Counted from the stretch's first letter, positions 1 to 9,686 are shown. The stretch is DNA of 64,000 bases from Pectinatus frisingensis (GCF_015732285.1 NZ_WIQU01000053.1:9520-73519); one strand, 5' to 3'. Program-made: numbers and translations. The notes: generated by a model from the sequence alone, not told the origin.

Positions 1-21
1 CGAGTCTCGTTTTCCGCTCCA
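1..21 (+). tRNA. tRNA-Gly, 3' fragment
   Basis: The window opens inside a tRNA. Bases 1-5 fit the end of a T-loop, 6-10 the T-stem 3' strand, 11-17 (TTTCCGC) the acceptor 3' strand, 18 a U discriminator, and 19-21 an encoded CCA. The implied 5' acceptor strand GCGGAAA plus a U discriminator is typical of bacterial tRNA-Gly. The anticodon lies outside the window, so the amino-acid assignment is inference. Confidence 0.7.
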
Positions 22-35
22 TCTAAGGATAGTAG

Positions 36-65
36 CAGCCCGGCTTTATGCCGGGCCTTTTGTTT
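36..65 (+). terminator. Intrinsic terminator of the tRNA transcript
   Basis: A GC-rich stem GCCCGGC (38-44) pairs with GCCGGGC (50-56) across a short loop and is followed by a T-rich run. It lies just after the tRNA CCA end, so it ends that transcript before tig. Confidence 0.85.
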
Positions 66-68
66 TGC

Positions 69-97
69 TTGTATTTGCATAATGTTTATGTTATTAT
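69..97 (+). promoter_or_regulatory. Candidate sigma-A promoter for tig
   Basis: TTGTAT (69-74) and TATTAT (92-97) are separated by 17 bp, about 85 bp upstream of the tig start. The boxes fit the vegetative consensus. No other promoter competes clearly, but AT-rich DNA makes chance matches possible. Confidence 0.5.
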
Positions 98-182
98 GCT
101 TATAGTATATTAGGTGTATTGCGGTCTGTTCAGTACTATCTTCTGCCGCTATGCATTATATTTTAGGAGGTTATTTTATAAT

Positions 183-1472
183 ATGAAAGTCAGTATAGAA
201 AAAGCAGACAACCAGAAATTGGTGTTAACTATAGAAACACCAGCAGATGAACTGGGAAAATCTGTTGATGTAGCATGTAAACAGTTGGCTAACCGTGTGA
301 ATATTCCTGGGTTCAGAAAGGGACATGCACCTAAACAAATCATTGTACAGCGTTTGGGTGAAACGGCCATTTTGGATGAAGCTTTTGAAATTCTTGCACC
401 GAAGGCTTTCGATGATGCACTTGTTGAACAGAAAGTTGAACCTGTTGACCGTCCTCAGATAGAAATAGTTACCTTGGAAAAGGGTAAGAATGTTGTTTTC
501 AAGGCCACTGTAACACCTAAACCGGAAGTTTCCTTAGGGGAGTATAAGGGACTTAAGGCGCAAATGCCTGCAGTTGAAGTTAATGATGAACAAATTGCTG
601 AACAAATAAAAAATATGCGTACTCACCATGCCAAAATGACGGATGCTGCGGCTGATGCTGTAGTCGAAAAAGACAATTTTATAACATTGGATTTTTTGGG
701 AAAAGTTGATGATAAACCTTTTGACGGTGGTGAAGGTAAGGATTATCCGTTGCAGATAGGTTCCAATAGTTTTATTGCCGGTTTTGAAGATCAGCTTATT
801 GGCATGAAGCTTGGTGAAGAGAAAGATGTAAATGTAACTTTTCCGCAGGATTATCAAGAACCTTCTTTAGCTGGAAAACCTGCTGTATTTCATTGTAAAA
901 TAAATAGCATCAAAATTCAGGAACTACCGGAACTTAATGATGAATTTGTCAAAAAATCAACATCATATGACAATGTTGAAGATTTGAAAAAAAACTTACG
1001 GGAAATTATGTTGAAATCAGCTCAGACTCGTGCTGAAGGCGAATATAGGACTCAGGTGATGAAACAAGTAGCTGATAATGCTGCCGTTGATATTCCTGAG
1101 GTTATGGTTGATAATCGTGTGAACAGTATGTTGAATGAACTTTCTGCTAATTTGCAAAGCCACGGTATGAATATGGAACAATATCTTAAATACAGCAATA
1201 CTGATATAGCAAAATTACGCGAAACATATCGTGAAGCAGCTAAGGAAGCTGTGAAATCCGATCTTGTATTGGAAAAAATTGCCAAATTAGAGAATATAAA
1301 AGTTGAAACTAAGGAAGTCGATACCGAAATAGCGATGATGGCAGCTCGCTATGGCAGCACACCTAAAGAAGTCAAAAAGATAATAACTAAAAATGGATAT
1401 ATAACCAGTCTTTTTGATACAATCGGCAGAAAAAAAGCAGCTCAATTTGTTATGGACAACCTGACAAAATAG
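183..1472 (+). CDS. tig: Trigger factor
   Basis: Ribosome-bound chaperone with peptidyl-prolyl isomerase activity that shields nascent chains. The N-terminal ribosome-docking domain carries the signature GFRKG at about residues 43-47, followed by an FKBP-like domain (about 155-245, with FDGGEGKDYPLQIG and FIAGFEDQLIG) and the helical C-terminal domain. At 429 aa it has normal length. The start at 183 is chosen because TTTAGGAGG sits the right distance upstream; the open frame extends to 114 but that extension has no ribosome site. It is followed by clpP and clpX, the usual Firmicutes order, giving a folding/proteolysis unit. Confidence 0.96.
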   Translation: MKVSIEKADNQKLVLTIETPADELGKSVDVACKQLANRVNIPGFRKGHAPKQIIVQRLGETAILDEAFEILAPKAFDDALVEQKVEPVDRPQIEIVTLEKGKNVVFKATVTPKPEVSLGEYKGLKAQMPAVEVNDEQIAEQIKNMRTHHAKMTDAAADAVVEKDNFITLDFLGKVDDKPFDGGEGKDYPLQIGSNSFIAGFEDQLIGMKLGEEKDVNVTFPQDYQEPSLAGKPAVFHCKINSIKIQELPELNDEFVKKSTSYDNVEDLKKNLREIMLKSAQTRAEGEYRTQVMKQVADNAAVDIPEVMVDNRVNSMLNELSANLQSHGMNMEQYLKYSNTDIAKLRETYREAAKEAVKSDLVLEKIAKLENIKVETKEVDTEIAMMAARYGSTPKEVKKIITKNGYITSLFDTIGRKKAAQFVMDNLTK

Positions 1473-1510
1473 TTGTATAATTCTCCGAAAAGGGAGGAGT
1501 GATCTATCAT

Positions 1511-2125
1511 ATGAATTATGTACCAATGGTTGTTGAACAATCAAGCCGCGGCGAACGTGCATATGATATTTATTCGCGCTTGCTTAAAGATCGCATAATT
1601 TTTTTAGGCGGCCCTATTGATGATAATGTTGCTAATGTTGTAATTGCACAGTTATTGTTTTTAGAATCGGAAGATCCTGATAAGGATATACATTTATATA
1701 TAAATAGTCCAGGAGGGGTAGTTACCGCAGGACTAGCTATTTATGATACTATGCAGTATATAAAACCGGATGTCTCGACTATTTGCATGGGACAGGCGGC
1801 TAGTATGGGGTCGCTGCTTTTGACAGCAGGCGCCAAGGGTAAACGCTATGCTCTGCCATATTCGCGAATAATGATTCATCAGCCATTAGGCGGGGCTCAG
1901 GGTCAATCTACGGATGTTCAGATACAGGCCAGAGAGCTTTTGCGCGCAAGGGAGATTCTTAATGAAATATTGATACGTCATACGGGGCAGGATGAGGCTA
2001 AAATCATGCTAGATACTGAACGTGATAATTTTATGTCGGCGAAAGCGGCTAAAGAATATGGATTGATTGACGACGTAATTGTTCGCCCTGATGATTTAGG
2101 GAAAAGTAAAACAGATAGCAAGTAA
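1511..2125 (+). CDS. clpP: ATP-dependent Clp protease proteolytic subunit ClpP
   Basis: Serine peptidase that forms the double-heptamer degradation chamber used by ClpX. The catalytic triad is visible: Ser in GQAASMGS (about residue 98), His in MIHQP (about 123) and Asp in DTERD (about 172). At 204 aa it is full length. The ATG at 1511 is preferred because GGGAGGAGTG lies just upstream; a GTG at 1499 overlaps that ribosome site. It lies 38 bp after tig and 38 bp before clpX, so the three are probably co-transcribed. No CtsR-type operator was recognised in front of it. Confidence 0.97.
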   Translation: MNYVPMVVEQSSRGERAYDIYSRLLKDRIIFLGGPIDDNVANVVIAQLLFLESEDPDKDIHLYINSPGGVVTAGLAIYDTMQYIKPDVSTICMGQAASMGSLLLTAGAKGKRYALPYSRIMIHQPLGGAQGQSTDVQIQARELLRAREILNEILIRHTGQDEAKIMLDTERDNFMSAKAAKEYGLIDDVIVRPDDLGKSKTDSK

Positions 2126-2163
2126 TAATTGTTCTGTTTTGTTTCCGAGGGAGAGGTGATAAT

Positions 2164-3444
2164 ATGTTGAAATTCGGTGATGATAAGGGACAGCTCAAAT
2201 GTTCATTCTGTGGTAAACCGCAGACACAGGTGCGTAAATTAGTGGCAGGCCCGGGAGTTTATATTTGTGATGAATGTATTGAGTTGTGTAATGAAATAAT
2301 TGAGGAAGAATTAACCGATGGAGTTGAAGTAGAACTCAGGGATGTACCGAAACCTAAGGAGATAAAAGCTATACTTGATCAATACGTAATTGGTCAGGAA
2401 GAAGCAAAAAAGACTTTATCTGTGGCCGTCTATAATCATTATAAGCGGATAAATGCGGGATTAAAGAATAATGATACTGATTTGCAAAAATCAAATATTC
2501 TCATGCTTGGACCTACCGGTAGTGGGAAGACTTTGCTGGCGCAGACAATGGCACGTATTTTAAATGTGCCATTTGCCATTGCCGATGCGACATCATTGAC
2601 TGAAGCCGGTTATGTTGGAGAAGATGTTGAAAATATTTTACTAAAATTGATACAATCGGCGGACTACGACATTGAAAAGGCCGAAAAAGGGATAATCTAT
2701 ATTGATGAAATTGATAAAATTGCCCGTAAATCAGAAAATCCATCAATAACACGTGATGTTTCAGGAGAAGGTGTTCAGCAGGCTCTGCTTAAAATATTAG
2801 AGGGGACTGTTGCAAATGTTCCACCGCAGGGTGGCCGTAAACATCCGCATCAGGAGTTGCTGCAGATTGATACCACTAATATTTTATTTATTTGTGGCGG
2901 GGCCTTCGATGGATTGGAAAAAATTATAGAGAATCGGCTTGGACGAAAAAATGTAGGCTTTGGTGCTGAAATAAAAAGCCGTCATAGTCAAAATGCCAGT
3001 GAATGGTTAAAACATGTACTACCAGAGGATTTTCTTAAAAGTGGATTGATTCCTGAATTCGTTGGCAGGTTACCTATTGTTGTTACCCTTGATGCTTTAA
3101 ATAAGGATGCATTAGTAGATATTCTTGTTAAACCTAAAAATTCGTTAGTTAAGCAGTATCAAAAACTGTTGGAAATAGACGGTGTTTCATTGGATTTTGA
3201 TGATGCGGCATTGCAGCTTATAGCTGAAAAAGCATTGAAAAGAAAAACAGGAGCACGTGGTCTGCGTTCAATAATTGAAACGACGATGCGTAATGTTATG
3301 TATGAAATACCTTCGGTTAAGGGAGTTACTAATTGCCGGATAACCAGGGAAACTATTGAAAAGGGTATAGATCCTTTACTTACGTATGGGAATAAGAAGA
3401 AACAGTCAGCTAAAAAATCAATAACAAGTGAAGAATCAGCTTGA
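2164..3444 (+). CDS. clpX: ATP-dependent Clp protease ATP-binding subunit ClpX
   Basis: AAA+ unfoldase that recognises substrates and feeds them into ClpP. The N-terminal zinc-binding domain has four cysteines (C13, C16, C35, C38). The AAA+ module has Walker A GPTGSGKT (about residue 118), Walker [11 protein letters not shown], and the GARGLRSI sensor-2 region. The length of 426 aa is normal. A GGGAGAGGTG ribosome site precedes the ATG. It is the last gene of the tig-clpP-clpX group; about 300 bp separate it from lon. Confidence 0.97.
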   Translation: MLKFGDDKGQLKCSFCGKPQTQVRKLVAGPGVYICDECIELCNEIIEEELTDGVEVELRDVPKPKEIKAILDQYVIGQEEAKKTLSVAVYNHYKRINAGLKNNDTDLQKSNILMLGPTGSGKTLLAQTMARILNVPFAIADATSLTEAGYVGEDVENILLKLIQSADYDIEKAEKGIIYIDEIDKIARKSENPSITRDVSGEGVQQALLKILEGTVANVPPQGGRKHPHQELLQIDTTNILFICGGAFDGLEKIIENRLGRKNVGFGAEIKSRHSQNASEWLKHVLPEDFLKSGLIPEFVGRLPIVVTLDALNKDALVDILVKPKNSLVKQYQKLLEIDGVSLDFDDAALQLIAEKALKRKTGARGLRSIIETTMRNVMYEIPSVKGVTNCRITRETIEKGIDPLLTYGNKKKQSAKKSITSEESA

Positions 3445-3752
3445 TTATTCCATTGTGAAACTATTATGGGGTAATGAAATTAGAAATAGTAGCAGATTAC
3501 CCAATGGATAGGTCAGTATTATTCAATAATAAATAATTTGTGCAGACAAATTGTGAATTTATATAATTTTGTATTATATGAGGATGTTTAATATAAGTTG
3601 TTGTATCTATTTTTCAGCAAAACCTTTTATAATCAGGCTTTGTTGCGATAGTTGTAGAAAAGAGCAGTTGCAATCTTGCAAACTCATTTCTGTAAAATAG
3701 ATATAGCAGCTTTTTTTTGATAAATAAAACTTGCAAGGGAAGTGCCCGAGAG
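3445..3752 (+). other. clpX-lon intergenic region, partly dyad-rich
   Basis: No gene is seen in these 308 bp. Near its start, CCATTG and GGGTAAT are answered by ATTACCC and CAATGG (about 3450-3507), a nested dyad that could form a hairpin but lacks a T-run. A T8 run lies at 3711-3718 without a clear stem. A lon promoter presumably lies here; none was assigned with confidence. No CIRCE or CtsR site was recognised. Confidence 0.4.
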
Positions 3753-6077
3753 ATGAAAAATGAGAAAGATTCGTTGACCTTACCTTTATTACCCTTACGT
3801 GGGATTGTCGTTTTTCCCTATGTGATAGTGAATCTTGATGTAGGACGTGACAAATCTATTGCGGCTTTAGAAGATGCAATGATCCATGAACATAAAATTT
3901 TACTGATTGCTCAGAAAGATCCAGCGGTAGGTGAACCAAAGCAGGAAGATATGTATAAAATGGGAACAGTTGCTGAAATAAAGCAACTGTTAAAGTTACC
4001 TGGTGGTTCAGTTCGTGTACTTGTGGAAGGTTCATATCGTGCTGAAATGCAAGAGATGATTGATAATGGTAAGTATTATGAAGCTAGGATTATTGAATAT
4101 AAAGAAGAAGTAAAAGATGCCTCCATAGACATGGAGGCTTTGATAAGAGCTGTAGTCCATAAATTTGAACAATGGGTAAAGCTGAGTAAAAGAATTCCGC
4201 CTGAAACTCTTGTATCGGTGGTTATGATAGATGACGGAGGTCATTTATGTGATTTAATCGCCAGCCATATGAGTATGAAATTGGAAGATAAACAAAAGCT
4301 GCTTACATTGGTTGATCCGGCTAAGCGATTGGAATGCCTGTATGATATACTGGCACGGGAGCTGGAAATTCTCGATATTGAAAAGACAATCAGTGATCGT
4401 GTTCATCAACAAATGGGAAAAACGCAAAAAATGTATTATTTGCGTGAACAGTTAAAAGCCATTCATAAAGAGATGGGCGACGGTGATAACGGTTATACCG
4501 AGACAACGAAGTATAAGACAAGGATGATGGATGGTAAATATCCGGCACCTGTGCGTGAGGCACTCAGCCGGGAAATTGATCGGCTGGACGAAACTTCCAG
4601 CGCGTCACCGGAAGCAGGTGTAATACGTACTTATATTGAATGGCTGCTGGACTTGCCTTGGAAACACACCAGTCGTGATAAACTTGACATAAAAATGGCT
4701 GAGGAAGTTTTGAATAAAAATCACTATGGCTTGGAAAAAATTAAAGAACGTATATTAGAATATATAGCTATCCGCAAACTATCCAATCATACTAAAGCTC
4801 CTATTATTTGCTTAGTTGGGCCGCCTGGCGTCGGGAAAACATCTTTGGCAGCATCTATTGCCAAAGCCATGGGAAGAAAATTTGTCAGGGCATCATTGGG
4901 CGGTATGCGTGATGAAGCGGAAATACGCGGTCACAGACGTACCTATGTCGGTGCATTACCGGGACGGATAATTAATGGTATAAAAGTTGCCGGAACCAAA
5001 AATCCGGTGTTTTTATTAGACGAAGTTGATAAAATTGCTGCCGATTTCCGTGGTGACCCATCGGCAGCATTATTGGAAGTTCTTGACCCGGAGCAAAATA
5101 ATACATTTTCTGACCATTATATTGAATTGCCATTTGATCTGTCACAGGTCTTTTGGATCGTTACAGCAAATAATTTAGCACAGATTCCGCGTCCTTTACG
5201 AGACCGGATGGAAATAATTATACTTTCAAGTTACACTGAGGCAGAAAAATATCAAATAGCTAAGCAATATCTGGTGTCTAAGCAGTTGGTGGCGAATGGT
5301 TTGGAAAAAGCACAATTGCAATTTATGAATGGTGTTTTGCAAAAAATAATAGCAGATTACACCCGCGAATCCGGTGTACGGGAATTGGAACGACAAATAG
5401 CGAAAATATGCCGGAAAACTGCTAAAAAAATTGTTGAAGAAGGAAAAGCCCGAATACGTATAACAACTAAAACATTAGCAGATTATTTGGGAAAACCCCA
5501 ATATACCCATACTCATGCAGAGAATAAACCTCAGGTCGGAGTATGTACTGGCATGGCTTGGACTGAAGTAGGTGGTGATATTTTACCAACCGAGGCAACT
5601 GTATTGGCCGGTAAGGGGAATCTTATACTTACGGGACAACTGGGTGACGTGATGAAAGAGTCAGCTCAGGCAGGATTGAGCTACATAAGAAGCCGCAGCG
5701 GGAAATTGGGTCTGGATGACAAGTTTTATGAAAAAAAGGACATTCATATTCATTTACCAGAAGGAGCAATTCCCAAGGATGGTCCATCGGCAGGTATTAC
5801 CATGGCGACTGCTGTAGTATCGGCGCTTATAGATAAAAAAGTCAGAAACGATGTTGCTATGACTGGGGAAATTACTCTCAGAGGCCGGGTTTTACCAATA
5901 GGCGGCTTAAAAGAAAAAGTTATAGCAGCATACCGTGAAAAAATATATAATATCATTTTGCCGAAGGAAAATGAGCGTGATACTGATGACGTACCTGAAG
6001 AAATACGTCAAAAGATAAATTTTATTCCGGTAGAAACCATGGATGAAGTATTAAAATATGCTTTGGTGAAAGAATGA
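3753..6077 (+). CDS. lon: ATP-dependent protease Lon (LonA type)
   Basis: Single-chain AAA+ serine protease that degrades misfolded and regulatory proteins. An N-terminal substrate-binding LON domain ([14 protein letters not shown] at the start) leads to the AAA+ module (Walker [10 protein letters not shown], Walker [11 protein letters not shown]) and the C-terminal Lon protease domain with catalytic Ser in [12 protein letters not shown] and Lys in [10 protein letters not shown]. At 774 aa it matches LonA. The frame can be opened earlier with a TTG at 3717, but the ATG at 3753 gives the usual N-terminus; its ribosome site is mediocre. The stop overlaps the start of engB (ATGA), so the two are translationally coupled. 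Confidence 0.96.
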   Translation: MKNEKDSLTLPLLPLRGIVVFPYVIVNLDVGRDKSIAALEDAMIHEHKILLIAQKDPAVGEPKQEDMYKMGTVAEIKQLLKLPGGSVRVLVEGSYRAEMQEMIDNGKYYEARIIEYKEEVKDASIDMEALIRAVVHKFEQWVKLSKRIPPETLVSVVMIDDGGHLCDLIASHMSMKLEDKQKLLTLVDPAKRLECLYDILARELEILDIEKTISDRVHQQMGKTQKMYYLREQLKAIHKEMGDGDNGYTETTKYKTRMMDGKYPAPVREALSREIDRLDETSSASPEAGVIRTYIEWLLDLPWKHTSRDKLDIKMAEEVLNKNHYGLEKIKERILEYIAIRKLSNHTKAPIICLVGPPGVGKTSLAASIAKAMGRKFVRASLGGMRDEAEIRGHRRTYVGALPGRIINGIKVAGTKNPVFLLDEVDKIAADFRGDPSAALLEVLDPEQNNTFSDHYIELPFDLSQVFWIVTANNLAQIPRPLRDRMEIIILSSYTEAEKYQIAKQYLVSKQLVANGLEKAQLQFMNGVLQKIIADYTRESGVRELERQIAKICRKTAKKIVEEGKARIRITTKTLADYLGKPQYTHTHAENKPQVGVCTGMAWTEVGGDILPTEATVLAGKGNLILTGQLGDVMKESAQAGLSYIRSRSGKLGLDDKFYEKKDIHIHLPEGAIPKDGPSAGITMATAVVSALIDKKVRNDVAMTGEITLRGRVLPIGGLKEKVIAAYREKIYNIILPKENERDTDDVPEEIRQKINFIPVETMDEVLKYALVKE

Positions 6078-6709
6078 CGAATAATAATGGTAAAATGGTA
6101 AATATAATCCGAGCTGAATATATTGCATCCGCTGTAAAAAATGATCAGTTTCCCTGCGAAAAACTTTTGGAAATAGCTTTTATCGGACGGTCCAATGTAG
6201 GAAAATCTTCTTTGATTAATTCACTGACGCGTGTACGTAATCTTGCCCGTGTCAGCGGTCAGCCGGGTAAGACACAGACGATAAATTTTTTTAAACTGCG
6301 TGCTAAATATTATGAAAACGAAATAATAAAAGATTTCTATTTAATCGATTTACCCGGTTATGGTTATGCTAAAACAGGTCAGGCAAATAGAAAACGATGG
6401 GCTGCATTTATTGAAAAATATCTTTTGTCTTCTAAACAGCTTTATTGTGTATGCCAACTTGTTGATATACGGCATGAACCGATGGAAGCGGATATCAACA
6501 TGTTTAAATGGCTGGTAGAAAATAATCTGCCGGTATTTGTAATAGCTACAAAGGCTGATAAGATAAGTAAAAATTTGGTTAAAAGTAATATTGACCGTTT
6601 AAAAAAAGCCTTTTGCGTACCAGAATTGACAATACTGCCTTACTCTTCTACGAAAAATGAGGGGCGTTCATATTTACTTGACTTTATAGGACAAGCTTTG
6701 GTAGAATAG
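6074..6709 (+). CDS. engB: Ribosome biogenesis GTP-binding protein EngB/YsxC
   Basis: Small P-loop GTPase that assists late assembly of the large ribosomal subunit. G1 [11 protein letters not shown]3 DLPGYGYAK and G4 TKADK are all present. The length of 211 aa is typical. It overlaps the lon stop by 4 bp, the widespread lon-engB arrangement. A second possible start lies at 6089. No terminator is obvious before the ahbA leader. Confidence 0.95.
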   Translation: MTNNNGKMVNIIRAEYIASAVKNDQFPCEKLLEIAFIGRSNVGKSSLINSLTRVRNLARVSGQPGKTQTINFFKLRAKYYENEIIKDFYLIDLPGYGYAKTGQANRKRWAAFIEKYLLSSKQLYCVCQLVDIRHEPMEADINMFKWLVENNLPVFVIATKADKISKNLVKSNIDRLKKAFCVPELTILPYSSTKNEGRSYLLDFIGQALVE

Positions 6710-6790
6710 ATATATAAATTATGAATCTGATTCAATTATGCAGTTCATAATGATGGAGTTATTTTGTACAGTGTTGCTGTATGAGGTGGT

Positions 6791-6839
6791 TTATTGCCCG
6801 CAGGGCTCATCGATATGCATGATAAAAGCATGGCAATAA
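6791..6839 (+). promoter_or_regulatory. Stem-loop in the leader of the ahbA-like gene
   Basis: TTATTGCC (6791-6798) is exactly complementary to GGCAATAA (6832-6839), with a second small hairpin between. It sits about 10 bp before the ribosome site of the next gene. There is no T-run, so it is not a terminator; a translational or RNA-stability role is inference. Confidence 0.4.
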
Positions 6840-6857
6840 TGATTTATGAGGTGTTAT

Positions 6858-7310
6858 ATGCTGTCGGTATCAGATAAGAAAATACTCAATGTAATCCAAA
6901 CAAATCTACCGCTTGTTTCCCATCCGTTTGCCAGACTTGGTGAAATGGTTGGGTTATCAGAGGACATGGTCATTGATCGATTAAAAAAATTAAAAGAAGC
7001 AGGCTACATTCGTCGTATAGGACCATTTTTTGATTCAGGGAAATTGGGTTATGTAGGTACTTTAGTAGCGTTAAAGGTTAAAGACGGCTATATGGAAAGT
7101 GTTGCTGAAGCTGTCAATACCTATGAAGGAGCTACTCATAATTATGAACGCAGGGGGAAATATAACCTGTGGTTTACTTTGTTGACACCGGATGAAGCGC
7201 AGCGCGATAAAATTTTGTATGACGTTCGCATGCTGCCCGGTGTGGAATCGGCAATGAGTTTGGTTTCGCGCAAAAAATATAAGGTCAATGTAAAATTTAA
7301 CTTGAAGTAG
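6858..7310 (+). CDS. ahbA: Lrp/AsnC-type siroheme decarboxylase subunit (AhbA-like)
   Basis: About 150 aa with an N-terminal winged-helix of the Lrp/AsnC type (VGLSEDMVIDRLKKLKEAGYIRRIGPFFD) and a C-terminal AsnC-like ligand/dimer domain. The paired arrangement with a second, related gene 9 bp downstream is the hallmark of AhbA/AhbB, which together decarboxylate siroheme to 12,18-didecarboxysiroheme in the alternative heme pathway (known for this family). The ATG at 6858 follows GAGGTG; the frame opens 12 bp earlier at an ATG within the ribosome site. The rest of the pathway (ahbC, ahbD) is not in the window. A plain Lrp-type regulator is the alternative. Confidence 0.75.
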   Translation: MLSVSDKKILNVIQTNLPLVSHPFARLGEMVGLSEDMVIDRLKKLKEAGYIRRIGPFFDSGKLGYVGTLVALKVKDGYMESVAEAVNTYEGATHNYERRGKYNLWFTLLTPDEAQRDKILYDVRMLPGVESAMSLVSRKKYKVNVKFNLK

Positions 7311-7319
7311 GTAATGTAG

Positions 7320-7802
7320 ATGGATGCATTGGACAAAAAGATTATCAAAGTTATGCAAAATGATTTTCCGCTTGTGGCAAAACCGTATGAAGAATTGGCA
7401 GATCGTATAGGAATCAGTGAAGCTGAATTGCTGGAAAGATTGAAAAAATACAAACAAAATGGTCAGATACGTAAAATGGGGGCTGTCTTGGGCCATTATA
7501 CGGCAGGCTTTTCGGCAAATGTACTTTGCGCATGGGTTGTCCCAAAAGAAAGAATGGATGAAACAGGCCGGGCGATGGCGGCAAATGCTGCAGTATCACA
7601 TTGCTATGATCGTACTACTACACCTGAATGGCCATACAATGTTTATACCATGATTCATGCCAGAACACACAATGAGTGTAATGCTATTGTTGATGAACTG
7701 GCACGAGAAAATAATCTTGACAGACGGGTAATGCTGTATAGTGTCAAGGAATGGAAAAAGACCAGTATGCATTATTTCCAGGATGAAAAAATAGCACAGT
7801 AA
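7320..7802 (+). CDS. ahbB: Lrp/AsnC-type siroheme decarboxylase subunit (AhbB-like)
   Basis: 160 aa, same architecture as the preceding gene: helix-turn-helix (IGISEAELLERLKKYKQNGQIRKMGAVLGHY) and AsnC-like domain with CYDRTTTPEWPYNVYTMIHA, a stretch typical of AhbB/NirD-type decarboxylase subunits. The two proteins probably form a heterodimer acting on siroheme in the cytoplasm. It starts 9 bp after the ahbA-like stop, so the pair is one transcription unit, closed by the terminator at 7832. Confidence 0.75.
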   Translation: MDALDKKIIKVMQNDFPLVAKPYEELADRIGISEAELLERLKKYKQNGQIRKMGAVLGHYTAGFSANVLCAWVVPKERMDETGRAMAANAAVSHCYDRTTTPEWPYNVYTMIHARTHNECNAIVDELARENNLDRRVMLYSVKEWKKTSMHYFQDEKIAQ

Positions 7803-7831
7803 TGTACGCTTATTGAGTAACAGCTGCTTTT

Positions 7832-7862
7832 AAAGCCTTAGATTAGTTCTAAGGCTTTTTGT
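7832..7862 (+). terminator. Intrinsic terminator after ahbB
   Basis: AAAGCCTTA (7832-7840) pairs with TAAGGCTTT (7850-7858) across a 9-nt loop, followed by further Ts. It separates the decarboxylase pair from the aminotransferase. Confidence 0.85.
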
Positions 7863-7939
7863 GTTACATATATTGAAGAGAATATTCAAAGATGTTACAA
7901 TAAAAAGAAACTGTAAATTAGTAATGAAGGATTGATTAA

Positions 7940-9127
7940 ATGATTGCACAGGCAATGTATGAATTGGGTACAAAAAAATCTACGATACGTACTATTTTTG
8001 AGTATGGCCGCAAGCGGGCAGCTCAAGTTGGTGAAGACAATATTTATGATTATAGCCTGGGAAATCCTAATGTTCCGGCACCTAATTTTATTAAACAGGC
8101 CATATTTGATATTTTAAATGAGGAAGATCCCTGCGCTGTCCATGGTTATACGATAGCAGCCGGATTACCCATTGTACGGGAAAAACTAGCACAAAGTGTA
8201 AATCGTCGTTTTAAAACAAATTTTACTGTTAAGAATTTCTTTATGACAGGCGGTGCTGCCGGAGCTATAACAATAACGTTTAAGGCACTTAGTGAACCGG
8301 ATGATGAATTTATTACATTTGCACCGTATTTCCCCGAGTATAAATGTTTTGTCGAATCGACCGGTGCAAAGTTGGTAGTAGTGCCCGCCCAACCGGCTGA
8401 TTTTCAGATTGATTTTGCGGCATTTGATAAATGTCTTTCGTCTCATACCAAAGCGGTGATCGTTAATTCACCCAATAACCCCAGTGGAGCAGTGTATTCG
8501 GAGGCTACGATAAAAAAACTGGCAGCAGTAATGACTAAAAAGGCGCAGCAATATGGACATCCCATATTTTTAATATCGGATGAACCGTACCGGGAAATAG
8601 CCTATAATGGGATTGACGTTCCTTATCTGACACATTACTATGCTGATACGATTGTTTGTTATTCATACAGCAAATCTTTTTCACTGCCGGGCGAACGCAT
8701 AGGTTATATTATTGTTCCTGATGAAACAGCTGATTATGAAAAAATATATGGAGCTGTTGCAGGAGCGGCCAGAGTGCTTACACACGTAAATGCGCCTTCG
8801 CTGTTTCAGCGGGTCGTGGCACGTTGCTGTGATTTGCCTTCCAATATAGAAGCTTATAGAAAAAATGGTGAATTGCTGTATAATGGTTTGATTGAGGCAG
8901 GTTTTAAATGTTTGAAACCGCAGGGAGCATTTTATCTATTCCCGGAATCTTTAGAAACTGATGATTATGCTTTTTGTAAAAGGGCACAGTCATTTGATTT
9001 ATTGCTCGTTCCTGGCAGTGATTTTGGTTGTCCTGGCCACTTTCGTGCATCATATTGTATAAAAGAGTCGACTATAAGAAAGTCTTTACCCATTTTTAAA
9101 AAATTGGCGCAAAGTTATAAAATATAA
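7940..9127 (+). CDS. PLP-dependent class I/II aminotransferase
   Basis: 395 aa fold-type I aminotransferase of the aspartate-aminotransferase family. Visible features: substrate-binding GNPNVPAP, the NSPNNPSG motif, SDEPYREIAY, the PLP-lysine motif SYSKSFSLPGERIGY (about residues 234-248), and GAFYLFP near the C-terminus. The amino acid used cannot be read from sequence. It precedes a small unknown gene by 16 bp, with which it may be co-transcribed. The ATG follows a weak AAGGA ribosome site. Confidence 0.88.
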   Translation: MIAQAMYELGTKKSTIRTIFEYGRKRAAQVGEDNIYDYSLGNPNVPAPNFIKQAIFDILNEEDPCAVHGYTIAAGLPIVREKLAQSVNRRFKTNFTVKNFFMTGGAAGAITITFKALSEPDDEFITFAPYFPEYKCFVESTGAKLVVVPAQPADFQIDFAAFDKCLSSHTKAVIVNSPNNPSGAVYSEATIKKLAAVMTKKAQQYGHPIFLISDEPYREIAYNGIDVPYLTHYYADTIVCYSYSKSFSLPGERIGYIIVPDETADYEKIYGAVAGAARVLTHVNAPSLFQRVVARCCDLPSNIEAYRKNGELLYNGLIEAGFKCLKPQGAFYLFPESLETDDYAFCKRAQSFDLLLVPGSDFGCPGHFRASYCIKESTIRKSLPIFKKLAQSYKI

Positions 9128-9143
9128 TAAGGAAGCGATAATT

Positions 9144-9458
9144 TTGTTTGAGGTGCCGGATAAAACAGATTATGTTGGCAATAATCCTCATTTAAGGACG
9201 GAAAAACTTACCCCGCTGACGGAAAGAATGCCGCAATTTAATCAGCAGTTGCTGGCTTTGCAAGATATTATCGGTGGGACTGATTTCACTAAATATGTGC
9301 AGAATATCCATAATATAGCGCAAAATAATAACACTTTATTAATAACTGTAGGCAATGAGCTGCAACGTATGCATGTTCAGAATATGGGGGCTGCATTGAA
9401 AAAGGTGTTTAATGTAGAACGAGTGCAGGTAATCGGGATAATGAAAACTATTTTTTAA
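9144..9458 (+). CDS. Small conserved-type protein of unknown function
   Basis: 104 aa, starting with TTG preceded by AAGGAAG at good spacing. I do not recognise the family. The sequence is charged and soluble-looking, without signal peptide or membrane segment. The second half (LLITVGNELQRMHVQN, then ALKKVFNVERVQVIG) reads as alternating strand and helix, resembling a small alpha/beta domain. It lies 16 bp after the aminotransferase and is followed immediately by a repeat element that can act as terminator, so it is probably the last gene of that unit. A ribosome-hibernation factor was considered and not supported. Confidence 0.65.
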   Translation: MFEVPDKTDYVGNNPHLRTEKLTPLTERMPQFNQQLLALQDIIGGTDFTKYVQNIHNIAQNNNTLLITVGNELQRMHVQNMGAALKKVFNVERVQVIGIMKTIF

Positions 9459-9463
9459 AACAA

Positions 9464-9599
9464 GAGCTGCCGTACGAATGGCATTGACCTCATAAAAATG
9501 CAATCTAATGCCGCTATGCGGTTTCCCGTCCTTTTGAAATGACAGGAGGAACGGAATATTGCATATTTTATGAATGAAAATGTTTATGTTCGGCAGCTC
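9464..9599 (+). repeat. Dispersed palindromic element, copy 1 (136 bp)
   Basis: Bounded by a perfect 9-bp inverted repeat, GAGCTGCCG (9464-9472) and CGGCAGCTC (9591-9599). Internal blocks shared with other copies: CATTGACCTCATAAAAATGC near the left end, CGCTATGCGG in the middle and TTTATGAATGAAAATG near the right end. The right end is followed by CTTTG, so the ends can act as terminator for the gene before it. Confidence 0.8.
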
Positions 9600-9686
9600 C
9601 TTTGTTTTATAGGGAGATAATAAATATTTGTTAAGATGATACTGTCAGTAATAATTGGCATATCTGGTTTTATATTGCCAAAAATC

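Noticed and set aside
9144-9458. Ribosome hibernation factor next to secA, as in many Firmicutes
   Set aside because: The sequence does not show the HPF/RaiA motifs and is in the wrong size and composition range.
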